From the NCBI RefSeq assembly GCF_000317555.1, contig NC_019745.1:4464001-4528000 (forward strand): a stretch of DNA of 64,000 bases. Reading direction: 5' to 3'. Of the stretch, positions 34,913-43,201 are shown in pieces. The stretch's first letter is position 1. Each line of letters begins with the position of its first letter. The translations under genes were made by a program, and so were the position numbers. The notes beneath the pieces were generated by a model. That model was given only the letters and a program-made list of their open reading frames with translations, was not told the origin of the DNA and searched no databases. The stretch is from Gloeocapsa sp. PCC 7428 (lineage in GTDB: Bacteria > Cyanobacteriota > Cyanobacteriia > Cyanobacteriales > Chroococcidiopsidaceae).

Positions 34913-35878
34913 CTAGACTTTTTGCACAAACCGACGTCCTAATAAGCCTTGGGGTCTTACTAGCAGCATAACGAATAAGATACCAAAAGCAACCGCATCC
35001 TTGTACGCCGAGTAATCAGCTGGAACAAAGGCTTCAACTAAACCAATCATTAAACCGCCCAACACCGCACCAGGAATACTCCCTAATCCACCAAGGACAA
35101 TCACGGCTAAACCTTTTAAACCGAAAGCAATCCCAAAATATGGTCCTGCAATACTCACACTCGAAGCAACCAAAGTTCCTGCTAAACCCGCGAGAAAACT
35201 GCTAATAAAAAACGTCAGAACAATATAGCGATCGGTGTTGATTCCCAGCAAACTTGCCGTCGTTGGATCTTCAGCAACGGCTTGCATCGCTTTACCATAC
35301 TTAGTGCGATTGATAAACAACGTTAAAATTGTCAAAATCACGACAGATACAGTGAATATAACCACTTGTACACTGCGAATTGGTACGCGTTGTTCTGCTG
35401 TACCAAAGTTAATTGCAGCGGGGAGGTTTCCGTATGTACCCGCAGGAAAAGTATAACTTTCCGCACCTACTAAATACTGAATCACATTGACAATCACTAC
35501 CGCGACACCCAAACTGGAAACAACCGTTAAAAGTGGATCAGAACCACGACGGCGTAACGGACGAAAAGCAATGCGTTCAACTGCGACGCCGACTAAACCA
35601 GCAAACGTGCTTCCCAAGACTAAAGCGACAGCAAATGGAAGCTGAAACGGTAACACAGCATTCGCAAGTAAACCATTAAAACCAAACGCACCACCCATAA
35701 GTGCATACGTAAAATAAGCACCTAAGGTAAAAATTGCTCCATGTGCAAAATTAATAATCCCTAAAATCGAAAATATTAAAGTATATCCTAGAGCAAAAAT
35801 AGCGTATGCGCTGCCAATTGATAAACCATTAAGAACTTGTTGTAAAAGCAGCGTTATATCCATTGTTGTGCTTGTCAT
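34913..35878 (-). CDS. Branched-chain/neutral amino acid ABC transporter permease (LivH type)
   Basis: 321 residues with about 8 membrane helices. LivH-type features: LNGLSIGSAYAIFALGYTLIFSIL and INFAHGAIFTLGAYF at the N-terminus (the conserved NFAHG), and GLKGLAVIVLGGLGSIPGAVLGGLMIGL, which includes the EAA-like coupling loop. In cyanobacteria this resembles NatD of the N-I neutral amino acid system. The solute-binding protein gene lies upstream on the same strand, 280 bp away, with a small palindromic element between. No ATPase or LivM partner is adjacent; in cyanobacteria Nat genes are often scattered. Confidence 0.88.
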   Translation of the reverse strand: MTSTTMDITLLLQQVLNGLSIGSAYAIFALGYTLIFSILGIINFAHGAIFTLGAYFTYALMGGAFGFNGLLANAVLPFQLPFAVALVLGSTFAGLVGVAVERIAFRPLRRRGSDPLLTVVSSLGVAVVIVNVIQYLVGAESYTFPAGTYGNLPAAINFGTAEQRVPIRSVQVVIFTVSVVILTILTLFINRTKYGKAMQAVAEDPTTASLLGINTDRYIVLTFFISSFLAGLAGTLVASSVSIAGPYFGIAFGLKGLAVIVLGGLGSIPGAVLGGLMIGLVEAFVPADYSAYKDAVAFGILFVMLLVRPQGLLGRRFVQKV

Positions 35879-36022
35879 GATGAGCGGTTGGGGTTGCTAA
35901 GACAGGAAGTTTACTTCGGTTGTGATTCGCGCTTAGGTTGTCAAGAGTTAATAGCCATCAATTCTTGACCAGCTGATTGTTCAAGTAACATCACGTATCT
36001 TGCAGTGTTCTACGCTGATACT

Positions 36023-36121
36023 TATAGCAGTGGACAGTTGACAGTGAAGAGAGTGTGGGAAGACTTTGTCAACTGTCAACTTAGCGTGTTCGATGTCCTA
36101 ACTATTCCTTCGACTGCTATA
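36023..36121. repeat. MITE-like palindromic element, copy 2
   Basis: A 99-bp element bounded by perfect 9-bp inverted ends TATAGCAGT (36023-36031) and ACTGCTATA (36113-36121), with an internal GTTGACA/TGTCAAC inverted pair. Its 69-base core (36035-36103) recurs at 51803-51871 with two mismatches. It lies between the binding-protein and permease genes of the amino acid transporter. Confidence 0.7.
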
Positions 36122-36158
36122 GTATTAATATTCTTGCTAAATTAATTTAACTATGCAG

Positions 36159-37385
36159 TCATTTTAAAAAAGCAAATTGACCGCTATTGCCATTATTATT
36201 CATCTTAATTTGGGCTACATAAAATTCTTTTTGTACAATCTCGCCTTCGGGAGTAAAAGAAATTTCACCTAATGGAGTTTCATAGCTTCCTGCTAATATT
36301 TGCTTATTCAGTTCTGTCCGTAGTTGTGGTAATGGTAAAGTACTAATATCAGTTTTACTATCTAAAGCTCTGAGGGCGTCTACATAAACTTGTACAGCGG
36401 TAAAAGCTTGGGCGCTAAACTGGGGTGGTTCTTTTTTGTATTGACTCATATAAGCATTGCGAAAAGCTGCATTCATTTCCCCAGGATGTTCGGGGCTGTA
36501 AGCTTGAGCGATCAATACGCCATCACAAAATTCTTTACAGACTGTAAACACATTTGATGTATTTAAACCATTACCACCAACAATTGTGCCTTGATACCCA
36601 AGTTCGCGTAGTTGTCTTACTAAATTACCACCATCAGCTGCTAATCCAGAGATGATAACTAAATCAGGTTTTAAGTTTAACGCATTTGTTGCTTGCGTTT
36701 GAAAATCTGTATCTGTTGTTTGAAACTTTTGAACTGTGACTAATTCAAGTCCTTGTTCTTTCACAGTTTGTTGAAAAATTTCGGTTTCTGACTTGCTAAA
36801 AGCATCGTTTTGTGCATAAAAAACAGCTACTCGTCTGATGTTGGGATTGCTCTTTAATGCAGCTTGTACTGAATTTGGCGCAACAACCGATACTGGTGCA
36901 GAAACTCGCGCGATGTAATCGCCAATTTGCGGAATACCTTTAGCAGTATTTGATGGTCCGATTACGGGAACTTTAGCTCTTTCGGCAATAGGATTGGCAC
37001 TAAACGCTTGTTGTGATAAGGTAGGACCAACAATGCCAACAACGCGATCGTTATTAATTAATGTTTGAAATGCATTAATTGTACCAGCTTCATCACCGCC
37101 CGTATCTTGAAACACAAGCTTAATTGGCGTACCGTCAATTCCACCTTGTTCGTTAAAATACTTTTCAGCAATTCTCGCGCCAGCTACTTGTTCTTGACCG
37201 AGTAAGGCGACATTACTCGTTTGCGCTAATGCAACACCGATAGGAACTGGATTAGAAGATGAAGTTGCTGTTGTATTTGTTGCAGTATTAGTTGTATTTG
37301 TACCTGTATTAGCTCCACCACACGCAGACAGCAGTAAAGCTAAAGTTGCAAATAAGGCAGAAGGGCGTGCAGCAAATTTGTGCAT
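36159..37385 (-). CDS. Amino acid ABC transporter substrate-binding lipoprotein
   Basis: 408 residues. The N-terminus is a lipoprotein signal: ATLALLLSACGG with lipobox LLSAC. A Thr/Asn-rich linker (about 23-45) follows. The periplasmic-binding-protein type 1 fold has GVALAQTSNVALLGQEQVAG, LVFQDTGGDEAGTINAFQ, VVGIVGPTLSQQ and VIGPSNTAKG, all typical of Leu/Ile/Val-binding (LivJ/NatB-like) proteins. It captures amino acids in the periplasm for the LivH-type permease downstream. Ligand specificity cannot be read from sequence. Confidence 0.88.
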   Translation of the reverse strand: MHKFAARPSALFATLALLLSACGGANTGTNTTNTATNTTATSSSNPVPIGVALAQTSNVALLGQEQVAGARIAEKYFNEQGGIDGTPIKLVFQDTGGDEAGTINAFQTLINNDRVVGIVGPTLSQQAFSANPIAERAKVPVIGPSNTAKGIPQIGDYIARVSAPVSVVAPNSVQAALKSNPNIRRVAVFYAQNDAFSKSETEIFQQTVKEQGLELVTVQKFQTTDTDFQTQATNALNLKPDLVIISGLAADGGNLVRQLRELGYQGTIVGGNGLNTSNVFTVCKEFCDGVLIAQAYSPEHPGEMNAAFRNAYMSQYKKEPPQFSAQAFTAVQVYVDALRALDSKTDISTLPLPQLRTELNKQILAGSYETPLGEISFTPEGEIVQKEFYVAQIKMNNNGNSGQFAFLK

Positions 37386-37511
37386 AGTATGGCGAAAACT
37401 ATCTGTAGGATGATCTTAATTTGACCACGCATATGCGATCGCGCCAAGTATTTGTAAGTGATTGTTTCGTTACTATTTGTTGCTGCTGTTGTCCCTAGCT
37501 TTAAAAAAGTT

Positions 37512-38306
37512 TTAAGATTGCTGTTGTGCTATTTGTCTCACTACTGCTATATCTAGTTCTAGTTGTTGGGCGATTTGCTCTACGGATATTCCTGCTTTAA
37601 GTAATAAAGGCACTGCGGCTAACTTGCCTTCTCTAATTCCTTCTTCACGCCCTTCTTCACGCGCTTCTTGATAAACTCTAGTTTGTTTGAGTTCATTGAG
37701 TTGCAGCATATCTTCGATCTCCTGTCGGCTCAATTTAGGAAACTTATAAACTACGATTGTCTCGATTAAGTCTATTATTACTTGTCTAGTGAGGGCTGCG
37801 GCATTTTGTCTCGCTTGTTTAATAAGTTGTTTTGCGCGATGTGGTGTATTATCGTGCGACTCTACGACGAGTTGAACAATCCCGACGCCTAATGACTGGT
37901 TTGCTTGTGGATCTAGTTCATTAAGATAAATTCGTTGTACTTTCGTACTTTCTAGTAAAACTTGATGAAGCTTTGAATCATCAGGTTCTAAGCTGCGCTT
38001 CGGGTAAAGAATTACAGTATGCCAATCTTGAGTTGTAGGATTTTGGTTAAGAAATAAGAATAGTTCGGCAAATACCCGATGATAGAGTAATTGGTCTTTT
38101 TGAAATTGAATCTCTACAAAATACACCGTTTGTGTAGGAGTATTCTGTAGTGGAAGAAATACGCCATCAATACGAAAAGCAGCTTGTTTGATTTCCACAG
38201 AACGAAATTGATATCCTTGCGCTTCATTGGCAGGACGTCCAATTAATTCAAAGAAAATACTAGGGAACTCGGCAAAAATTTGATAAAAAAGACTATCTGT
38301 TTTCAC
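37512..38306 (-). CDS. Rpn family / DUF2887 nuclease-like protein
   Basis: 264 residues. It matches the DUF2887 (Rpn/PD-(D/E)XK) group: KTDSLFYQIFAEFPSIFFELIG, FRIDGVFLP (catalytic D), TVYFVEIQFQ (E-x-Q of the nuclease core), VFAELFLFLNQNP. The C-terminal part is a coiled coil (REEGREEGIREGK) plus a short HTH-like tail LLLKAGISVEQIAQQLELD. These proteins are multi-copy in cyanobacteria, related to recombination-promoting nucleases and probably mobile in origin. The gene is intact. The cellular role is unknown. Confidence 0.85.
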   Translation of the reverse strand: MKTDSLFYQIFAEFPSIFFELIGRPANEAQGYQFRSVEIKQAAFRIDGVFLPLQNTPTQTVYFVEIQFQKDQLLYHRVFAELFLFLNQNPTTQDWHTVILYPKRSLEPDDSKLHQVLLESTKVQRIYLNELDPQANQSLGVGIVQLVVESHDNTPHRAKQLIKQARQNAAALTRQVIIDLIETIVVYKFPKLSRQEIEDMLQLNELKQTRVYQEAREEGREEGIREGKLAAVPLLLKAGISVEQIAQQLELDIAVVRQIAQQQS

Positions 38307-38445
38307 TACATATTTATGCGGTTGCTTATCTAAATATACAATAGCCTAATTGAAAAAGTTGATGACCATGGAAAGTAAGATATCTACTTGAATAAGCCTA
38401 CAACAAGTTAAGAGTATTCGCTGAGCAATTTTACCAAGAAAGATT

Positions 38446-38982
38446 ATGTATAAATTTGCTGCGGCTTACGAAAATGAATTAATTGTATTTGGTTCAGAAA
38501 AACCTAAATACAGCAATAAGGCAGTCAATCAATGGATTGATTTTATGCAAAGTCAAAATATTAAACGAGTTTGCTGCTTACTCTCACAAATCGAGCTAAC
38601 GCGCTATTTAGATTTACTGGAAACTTATCAACAAAAATTTGGACTAGACCAAGTTTGTTGGGCACCAATTGAAGACTTTCAATTTTCTGACCGTGCAACC
38701 CTAATTGAGAAGATACTACCGTTTTTAATGGCTGCCAACAAGCAAGATGAAAAAGTCGTAGTTCATTGTGCTGGAGGTGTTGGGCGGACAGGACACGTTT
38801 TAGCAGCATGGCTTGTGAGTGGACGTGGCTTCTCGAATAAAGATGCGATCGCCGCTGTAAAACGAACAGGGAGAAATCCTCATGAGGCGGTCATTGTTGC
38901 TATGTTGAAAGGTCAAAATCCGTGGAAAGTTGTTGCGCAACTCAATTCACTTTTAGATGCTAGTCGTCAAAACAGCTTTTAA
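38446..38982 (+). CDS. Protein-tyrosine / dual-specificity phosphatase
   Basis: 178 residues, soluble. The catalytic P-loop VVHCAGGVGRTGHV contains the C-x5-R signature (Cys and Arg). The general acid is probably the aspartate of APIEDFQFSD, about 35 residues earlier, as in cyclin-dependent-kinase-inhibitor-3-like and atypical dual-specificity phosphatases. The substrate is unknown. Its last 4 bases overlap the end of the convergent MOSC gene. Confidence 0.88.
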   Translation: MYKFAAAYENELIVFGSEKPKYSNKAVNQWIDFMQSQNIKRVCCLLSQIELTRYLDLLETYQQKFGLDQVCWAPIEDFQFSDRATLIEKILPFLMAANKQDEKVVVHCAGGVGRTGHVLAAWLVSGRGFSNKDAIAAVKRTGRNPHEAVIVAMLKGQNPWKVVAQLNSLLDASRQNSF

Positions 38983-39776
38983 CTACTTTTTTGTCTAGAA
39001 TAAACTTCAACTGTATCGCCCAAGCAAATACTTTTATCTTTTTGCGTTTTAGAAATTCTTGTATTGACACTCAAGCGAAAATAGTGATTAAAACGCGATG
39101 CTGCTACCCAAGAGGGTAATGTTTCTTTGCGCTTGGTAATGAATGTTTTCTGGAAATAAGGATAGGGTGTTGCTGTGAGCGAATCACGTGTAGGAACGAC
39201 GCAGCGCTGACAAGGATTGATGCCTTGAAATTCTACATTTCCTATTTGAAAAGAAACTGTATCCCCTGTTGCGCTAAATAGTTGATCTTCCCAAAATGCG
39301 GGAACGTCATCGATTTCGATATTGGCACGAATGCGACGGCGCATTTCATCAAGACTGATACCAGGAAACCAAGAAGCAACTTCTATAAGCGTTGCGGTGC
39401 TAATTACAGTAGGTCCTGGCGATTCGGTGTCGTCGGGGAAGCCTGTATTTAAGTTTTGTTGTAATTGGACAGAAAAGCCAAAAAAATCACTCAACCAAGC
39501 TTCTAGCGCTTCTCGTTGGTCGTCGAGATGAAAAATTTGTTGGGTTGGAGTACCTTGTATTTGCAGTGTAACAGTCCGATGAGATAGAGAGAAGTGCGAT
39601 CGCAACAAATGAACTTGCGCATTACGCTTACCATTAACGAATCTACCCTGAGCATCAACAATTGCAAACTCGCGATCGTGCTTTAGCGCACCACTTGCTA
39701 AAACCGTTGCACTAGAAACGGCAATACCGTCAAGCGATTTAATTGGATAAATCAAAATATGAGCAAGATGAGGCAT
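38979..39776 (-). CDS. MOSC domain protein
   Basis: 265 residues from MPHLAHILIYPIKSLDGI, the usual start of the N-terminal beta-barrel domain (MOSC_N). The frame is open 23 codons further upstream, but that part is not family-like. The C-terminal MOSC domain holds FQGINPCQRCVVPTRD, with the conserved cysteine that binds molybdenum cofactor or persulfide. Related proteins (mARC/YcbX) reduce N-hydroxylated compounds with Moco; the actual substrate is unknown. It is divergent from the alpha/beta hydrolase across about 120 bp. Confidence 0.88.
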   Translation of the reverse strand: MPHLAHILIYPIKSLDGIAVSSATVLASGALKHDREFAIVDAQGRFVNGKRNAQVHLLRSHFSLSHRTVTLQIQGTPTQQIFHLDDQREALEAWLSDFFGFSVQLQQNLNTGFPDDTESPGPTVISTATLIEVASWFPGISLDEMRRRIRANIEIDDVPAFWEDQLFSATGDTVSFQIGNVEFQGINPCQRCVVPTRDSLTATPYPYFQKTFITKRKETLPSWVAASRFNHYFRLSVNTRISKTQKDKSICLGDTVEVYSRQKSS

Positions 39777-39895
39777 ATCAGCTTCCTCTACCTTGGAATG
39801 TGTGGACTTTATGGGTTGATCTGACGCTCGTTGACGAATCAGCAATAGCCACGTTGTTATGTATAGTATGCCAATTTGTTACTGAGGATTACGAT

Positions 39896-40879
39896 ATGAG
39901 CGTTCGTGCATTTTTCCAAGTTGCCAAAGTAGAAAATGCTGCCTCTCCATACGATACGATTCACCTCAAAGTTTTCTATCCAGCGCAGAGATCAGGTAGC
40001 CCTCAAGAACAGGATATGGGTATTGTACCTGCGGATGAAGGACGATCGCCTTTTAAAGTCGTCATTTTTTTTAATGGTATCAACTGCGGTCCAGAAATTT
40101 ATCAATGGCTTGCGGTTAAACTAGCAGAACGCGGGCTTGTCGTTGTCACTTTTGCTTGGGTGGCACAGAATTTACCTGGAATTGTCGCGCTTACTCCTGG
40201 CGTTGAACTTAAAAACTTAGCGCCTAACACCTATGGTACTGCTCCGACAGCTTCTGCTTTGCCAACGCTGTTAGCTGCATTAGAGCGTTTACAATCTGAA
40301 GGGGTTCTAGCTGGTTTACTAGACTTAGACCAGATCATTTTAGGAGGGCATTCGGCTGGCGGTAGAGTCGCGATTGAAAGTGCCGATCCGCGATTTTTTT
40401 CCCAAGTTGTCGGAGCTTTTGCCTATGGTGCGCATACAGCAGCAATCGTACAGCTAGGATATCCACCAAACACAATCTTACCTCTTCCTGATACTTTACC
40501 GCTGATGTTGATTGGGGGAACCTGTGACGGCGTGATTGCCAAAAGTAGCCATCGTTATGGAGTTGATTGGGAACGCGCAACAACGCCAATAACACGTACA
40601 TTCCAACAAGCGATCGCTGGAAATCGCGGCGATAGTTATCTTCTCCTACTAGAGGGAGCAAACCATTTTTCTATCGCGCATCCGTTTGATTCTACGACAG
40701 GTAGACCTTTCTTAGACTTTCCCGCAACCCAACCGGAAGAACAATTACGAAATTTAATTGCTGAAGCAATTGGTTTATTTATCGATGCGCACGTTCGCCA
40801 TCAACTCAAGGCGCTGGAAACTCTCAATCGTTATTTAGTGTCTGACAATCCTTTAATCGCTGCATTTGAGCGCAAGTAG
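39896..40879 (+). CDS. Alpha/beta hydrolase (chlorophyllase/dienelactone-hydrolase-like)
   Basis: 327 residues from MSVRAFFQVAK; the frame is open upstream to 39743 but would overlap the divergent MOSC start and looks noncoding. Features: VVIFFNGINCGPEIYQWLAVKLAERG (oxyanion-hole strand), nucleophile elbow LGGHSAGGR, then PLMLIGGTCDGVI, and LLEGANHFSIAHP with the catalytic histidine. No signal peptide. The architecture resembles chlorophyllase-like and PAF-acetylhydrolase-like esterases. The substrate is unknown. Confidence 0.8.
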   Translation: MSVRAFFQVAKVENAASPYDTIHLKVFYPAQRSGSPQEQDMGIVPADEGRSPFKVVIFFNGINCGPEIYQWLAVKLAERGLVVVTFAWVAQNLPGIVALTPGVELKNLAPNTYGTAPTASALPTLLAALERLQSEGVLAGLLDLDQIILGGHSAGGRVAIESADPRFFSQVVGAFAYGAHTAAIVQLGYPPNTILPLPDTLPLMLIGGTCDGVIAKSSHRYGVDWERATTPITRTFQQAIAGNRGDSYLLLLEGANHFSIAHPFDSTTGRPFLDFPATQPEEQLRNLIAEAIGLFIDAHVRHQLKALETLNRYLVSDNPLIAAFERK

Positions 40880-40888
40880 TTGGCGTGC

Positions 40889-41953
40889 TTAGCTAAAATT
40901 TCCGACGTAAACACCGACAGCGCGCGCAGTTTCAACTAAATAGCTTTGAGGATTGACAAATAAGGGACAATGTGATAATACTTCTTGCAGGGGTACAGGG
41001 ATAACTTGTCCATTTTGCCAAGCAACCATGCGATCGTAGCGTTCTTGTGCGATTAAATCGACAGCAGCCTTACCAAAAGCTGTTGCCATGAGTCGATCCG
41101 CTGCTGAGGGAATACCGCCACGTTGGATATGTCCGAGTACCGAAGCGCGAATATCAATGCGTGCAAAGTAGCGACTGATTTGAGTTGTGATATATTGACC
41201 GATACCACAATCTTTGAGACTTGCAGCGTCACAACTTGGCGTTTTGGTTGCAGGTTTGGCACCTTCAGCAACAACAACGATCGCAAAGCGGCGATGAACG
41301 CGATCGCGCAAGTCTTGGATATGCTCGCAGATTTTTGCAATTGAGTAGGAAATTTCGGGAATTAAAATGCAATCAGCGCCACCAGCAATTCCTGCGTGGA
41401 GTGCCAAATGTCCCGAAGTGCGCCCCATAACTTCCACAACCATGACGCGATCGTGACTTGCGGCGGTAAACGTGAGACGATTTAAAGCATCGGTAATTGT
41501 GTTAACCGCAGTATCAAAGCCTATTGCCCGTTCGGTAAGCGCGACGTCATTGTCAATTGTTTTGGGAATTGCAACAATATTCCAGTTTCCTAAACGCGCC
41601 AAACGATGCAGAATTGCCAAACTACCATCACCACCGATTGCAATCAGTGCATCCAACGCTAAGGCGTGGTAACTTGCAAGAATTTCAGTTGCCCGCGCGA
41701 GAGTATCACCTTTATTGATCGTCCCTAAAATCGTACCGCCCATACTCAGTAAAGGATCGATACCGCGTAAATCGAAGCAATGCAGATCTAACGGAATCGC
41801 TTGACGCTCTAGCAATCCTTGAGTTGCGTAGGGAATACCAAGAACCTCCCAATTGTACGTGAGCCGAGCGTGACTCACAACCGCGCGGATGGCTGCATTA
41901 AGTCCAGGACAATCGCCACCACTGGTAAGAATGCCAATTCGTTTTTGTCCCAT
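40889..41953 (-). CDS. pfkA: 6-phosphofructokinase
   Basis: 354 residues from MGQKRIGILTSGGDCPGLNA, the conserved start; the longer frame to 42049 overlaps the upstream gene and is not used. Catalytic loop PKTIDND (130-136, Asp134), GGDGS (107-111), MGRTSGHLALHAG, and substrate segment GHIQRGG. At the two positions that separate ATP- and PPi-dependent enzymes it has glycine (as E. coli G104) and lysine (as G124), a mixed combination found in group III enzymes, so the phosphate donor is not certain. It starts 4 bases after the stop of the DHOD-like gene, so the two are probably co-translated. It commits fructose-6-phosphate to glycolysis. Confidence 0.9.
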   Translation of the reverse strand: MGQKRIGILTSGGDCPGLNAAIRAVVSHARLTYNWEVLGIPYATQGLLERQAIPLDLHCFDLRGIDPLLSMGGTILGTINKGDTLARATEILASYHALALDALIAIGGDGSLAILHRLARLGNWNIVAIPKTIDNDVALTERAIGFDTAVNTITDALNRLTFTAASHDRVMVVEVMGRTSGHLALHAGIAGGADCILIPEISYSIAKICEHIQDLRDRVHRRFAIVVVAEGAKPATKTPSCDAASLKDCGIGQYITTQISRYFARIDIRASVLGHIQRGGIPSAADRLMATAFGKAAVDLIAQERYDRMVAWQNGQVIPVPLQEVLSHCPLFVNPQSYLVETARAVGVYVGNFS

Positions 41954-41957
41954 TACT

Positions 41958-42962
41958 TTAACCGAAGTAATAAGATGACTCGTAGATACGCGCCCATTCT
42001 GGTTTGTAAGTTTGGAGCGATCGCACGTATTGCGCGCGTTCAAATGCACTTTGATCGGGGCAGTTTTGACGACTTAACATTCCTTGCAATTGCTGTACCG
42101 ATTCATACTCGTGTTCTGTCATCCATTGCTCAAGTTCGCGTTCAATCGCGTGGAGATGAAGGATACCATGCTGCAAGAGTACTGAACAAAGCATTGTCAC
42201 ATGAGCGCCTACCATCAGTAACTTAACCACATCTTGCCCAGTGTGAATCCCACTCGTCGCGGCTAAACTCGCGTTGATGCGTCCATACAAAATCGCAATC
42301 CAGCGGAGTGGTAAGCGCATTGCTTGGGGCGTGCTTAATAAAACATTTGGCTCAACGGCGAGAGTTTTGAGATTAATATCTGGTTGATAAAAGCGATTAA
42401 ACAGTACTAACGCGTCAGCACCTGCATCATCACATCGCTTTGCCATATTCGCCATATTAGTAAAGTAGGGGCTAAGCTTAATCGCTACAGGCATTGACAC
42501 TGATGCTTTGACTGCACGCAAAATATTGATATAAGTTTGTTCGATCTGTTCGCCTGTCACTTCCATGTCGGTAGGAACATAGTAAACGTTGAGTTCTAGT
42601 GCATCTGCGCCGGCTTGCTCAATTTGTCGGGCGTAGTTTGTCCAACCGCCAACTGATGAACCGTTGAGGCTAGCGATAATCGGAATATCTACGTGTTCTT
42701 TGGCGCGACGAATGTGATTGAGATATTCTTCAGAACCAACGCGAAATCTTGCGGTGTCAGTACTTGCCGTACTGTGCGTGAGATCGTAGGCTTCTTGGCG
42801 TTGCGATCGCAGTTGTTCTTCAAAAAGCGAATGCAAGACAATTGCAGCTGCGCCTGCATCTTCCATGAGTTTGAGGTTATCAAGGTCTTCGGAAAGGGGC
42901 GAGGCTCCTGCTACCAAGGGCGATCGCAGTGTTAACCCCATGTATGTCGTCGTTAAGTTCAT
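41958..42962 (-). CDS. Dihydroorotate dehydrogenase-like flavoprotein
   Basis: 334 residues. It has the (beta/alpha)8 DHOD class-1 pattern: TYMGLTLRSPLVAGASPLSE at the start, PIIASLNGSS, ALELNVYYVP, VAIKLSPYFTNMANMA, ALVLFNRFYQPDINL, and LAATSGIHTGQDVVKLLMVGAHVTMLCS (FMN phosphate site). In this atypical subgroup the catalytic cysteine/serine segment differs from PyrD, and such genes are annotated only as DHOD-like; they need not act in pyrimidine synthesis. It is the first gene of a tight pair with pfkA (4-bp gap). Its reaction is unknown. Confidence 0.85.
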   Translation of the reverse strand: MNLTTTYMGLTLRSPLVAGASPLSEDLDNLKLMEDAGAAAIVLHSLFEEQLRSQRQEAYDLTHSTASTDTARFRVGSEEYLNHIRRAKEHVDIPIIASLNGSSVGGWTNYARQIEQAGADALELNVYYVPTDMEVTGEQIEQTYINILRAVKASVSMPVAIKLSPYFTNMANMAKRCDDAGADALVLFNRFYQPDINLKTLAVEPNVLLSTPQAMRLPLRWIAILYGRINASLAATSGIHTGQDVVKLLMVGAHVTMLCSVLLQHGILHLHAIERELEQWMTEHEYESVQQLQGMLSRQNCPDQSAFERAQYVRSLQTYKPEWARIYESSYYFG

Positions 42963-43095
42963 ATATCAATATTGGCTTTGTTAATGACACCGATTGACGG
43001 TTTAAGCAACTCCTGTACCCATCTATTTATATAGAAAATTGGTGTGAGGAAATTGTGATGTTTTTCAAGAAGAAACGCGGCGTATGAATGCGATC

Positions 43096-43140
43096 GCGAA
43101 TTTATTCGCCGCTACATAAACAAAGTCCACCTGCGTGGAC
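43096..43140. repeat. Palindromic repeat pair, copy 2
   Basis: GCGAAT-TT-ATTCGC (43096-43109), a CTACATAAACAAA spacer, then GTCCAC-CTGC-GTGGAC (43125-43140). It is in inverted order relative to the copy at 19977-20021. It lies about 60 bases beyond the stop of the ClC gene. Confidence 0.75.
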
Positions 43141-43201
43141 TTATGCCAATTCTCTAAATTCTGGTTAAACATTCCTCTGTTTGTGTAACCCTGACTGAGG
43201 T

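Noticed and set aside
39743-39895. Longer N-terminus for the alpha/beta hydrolase
   Set aside because: It would overlap the divergent MOSC start and lacks the family's usual N-terminal sequence.
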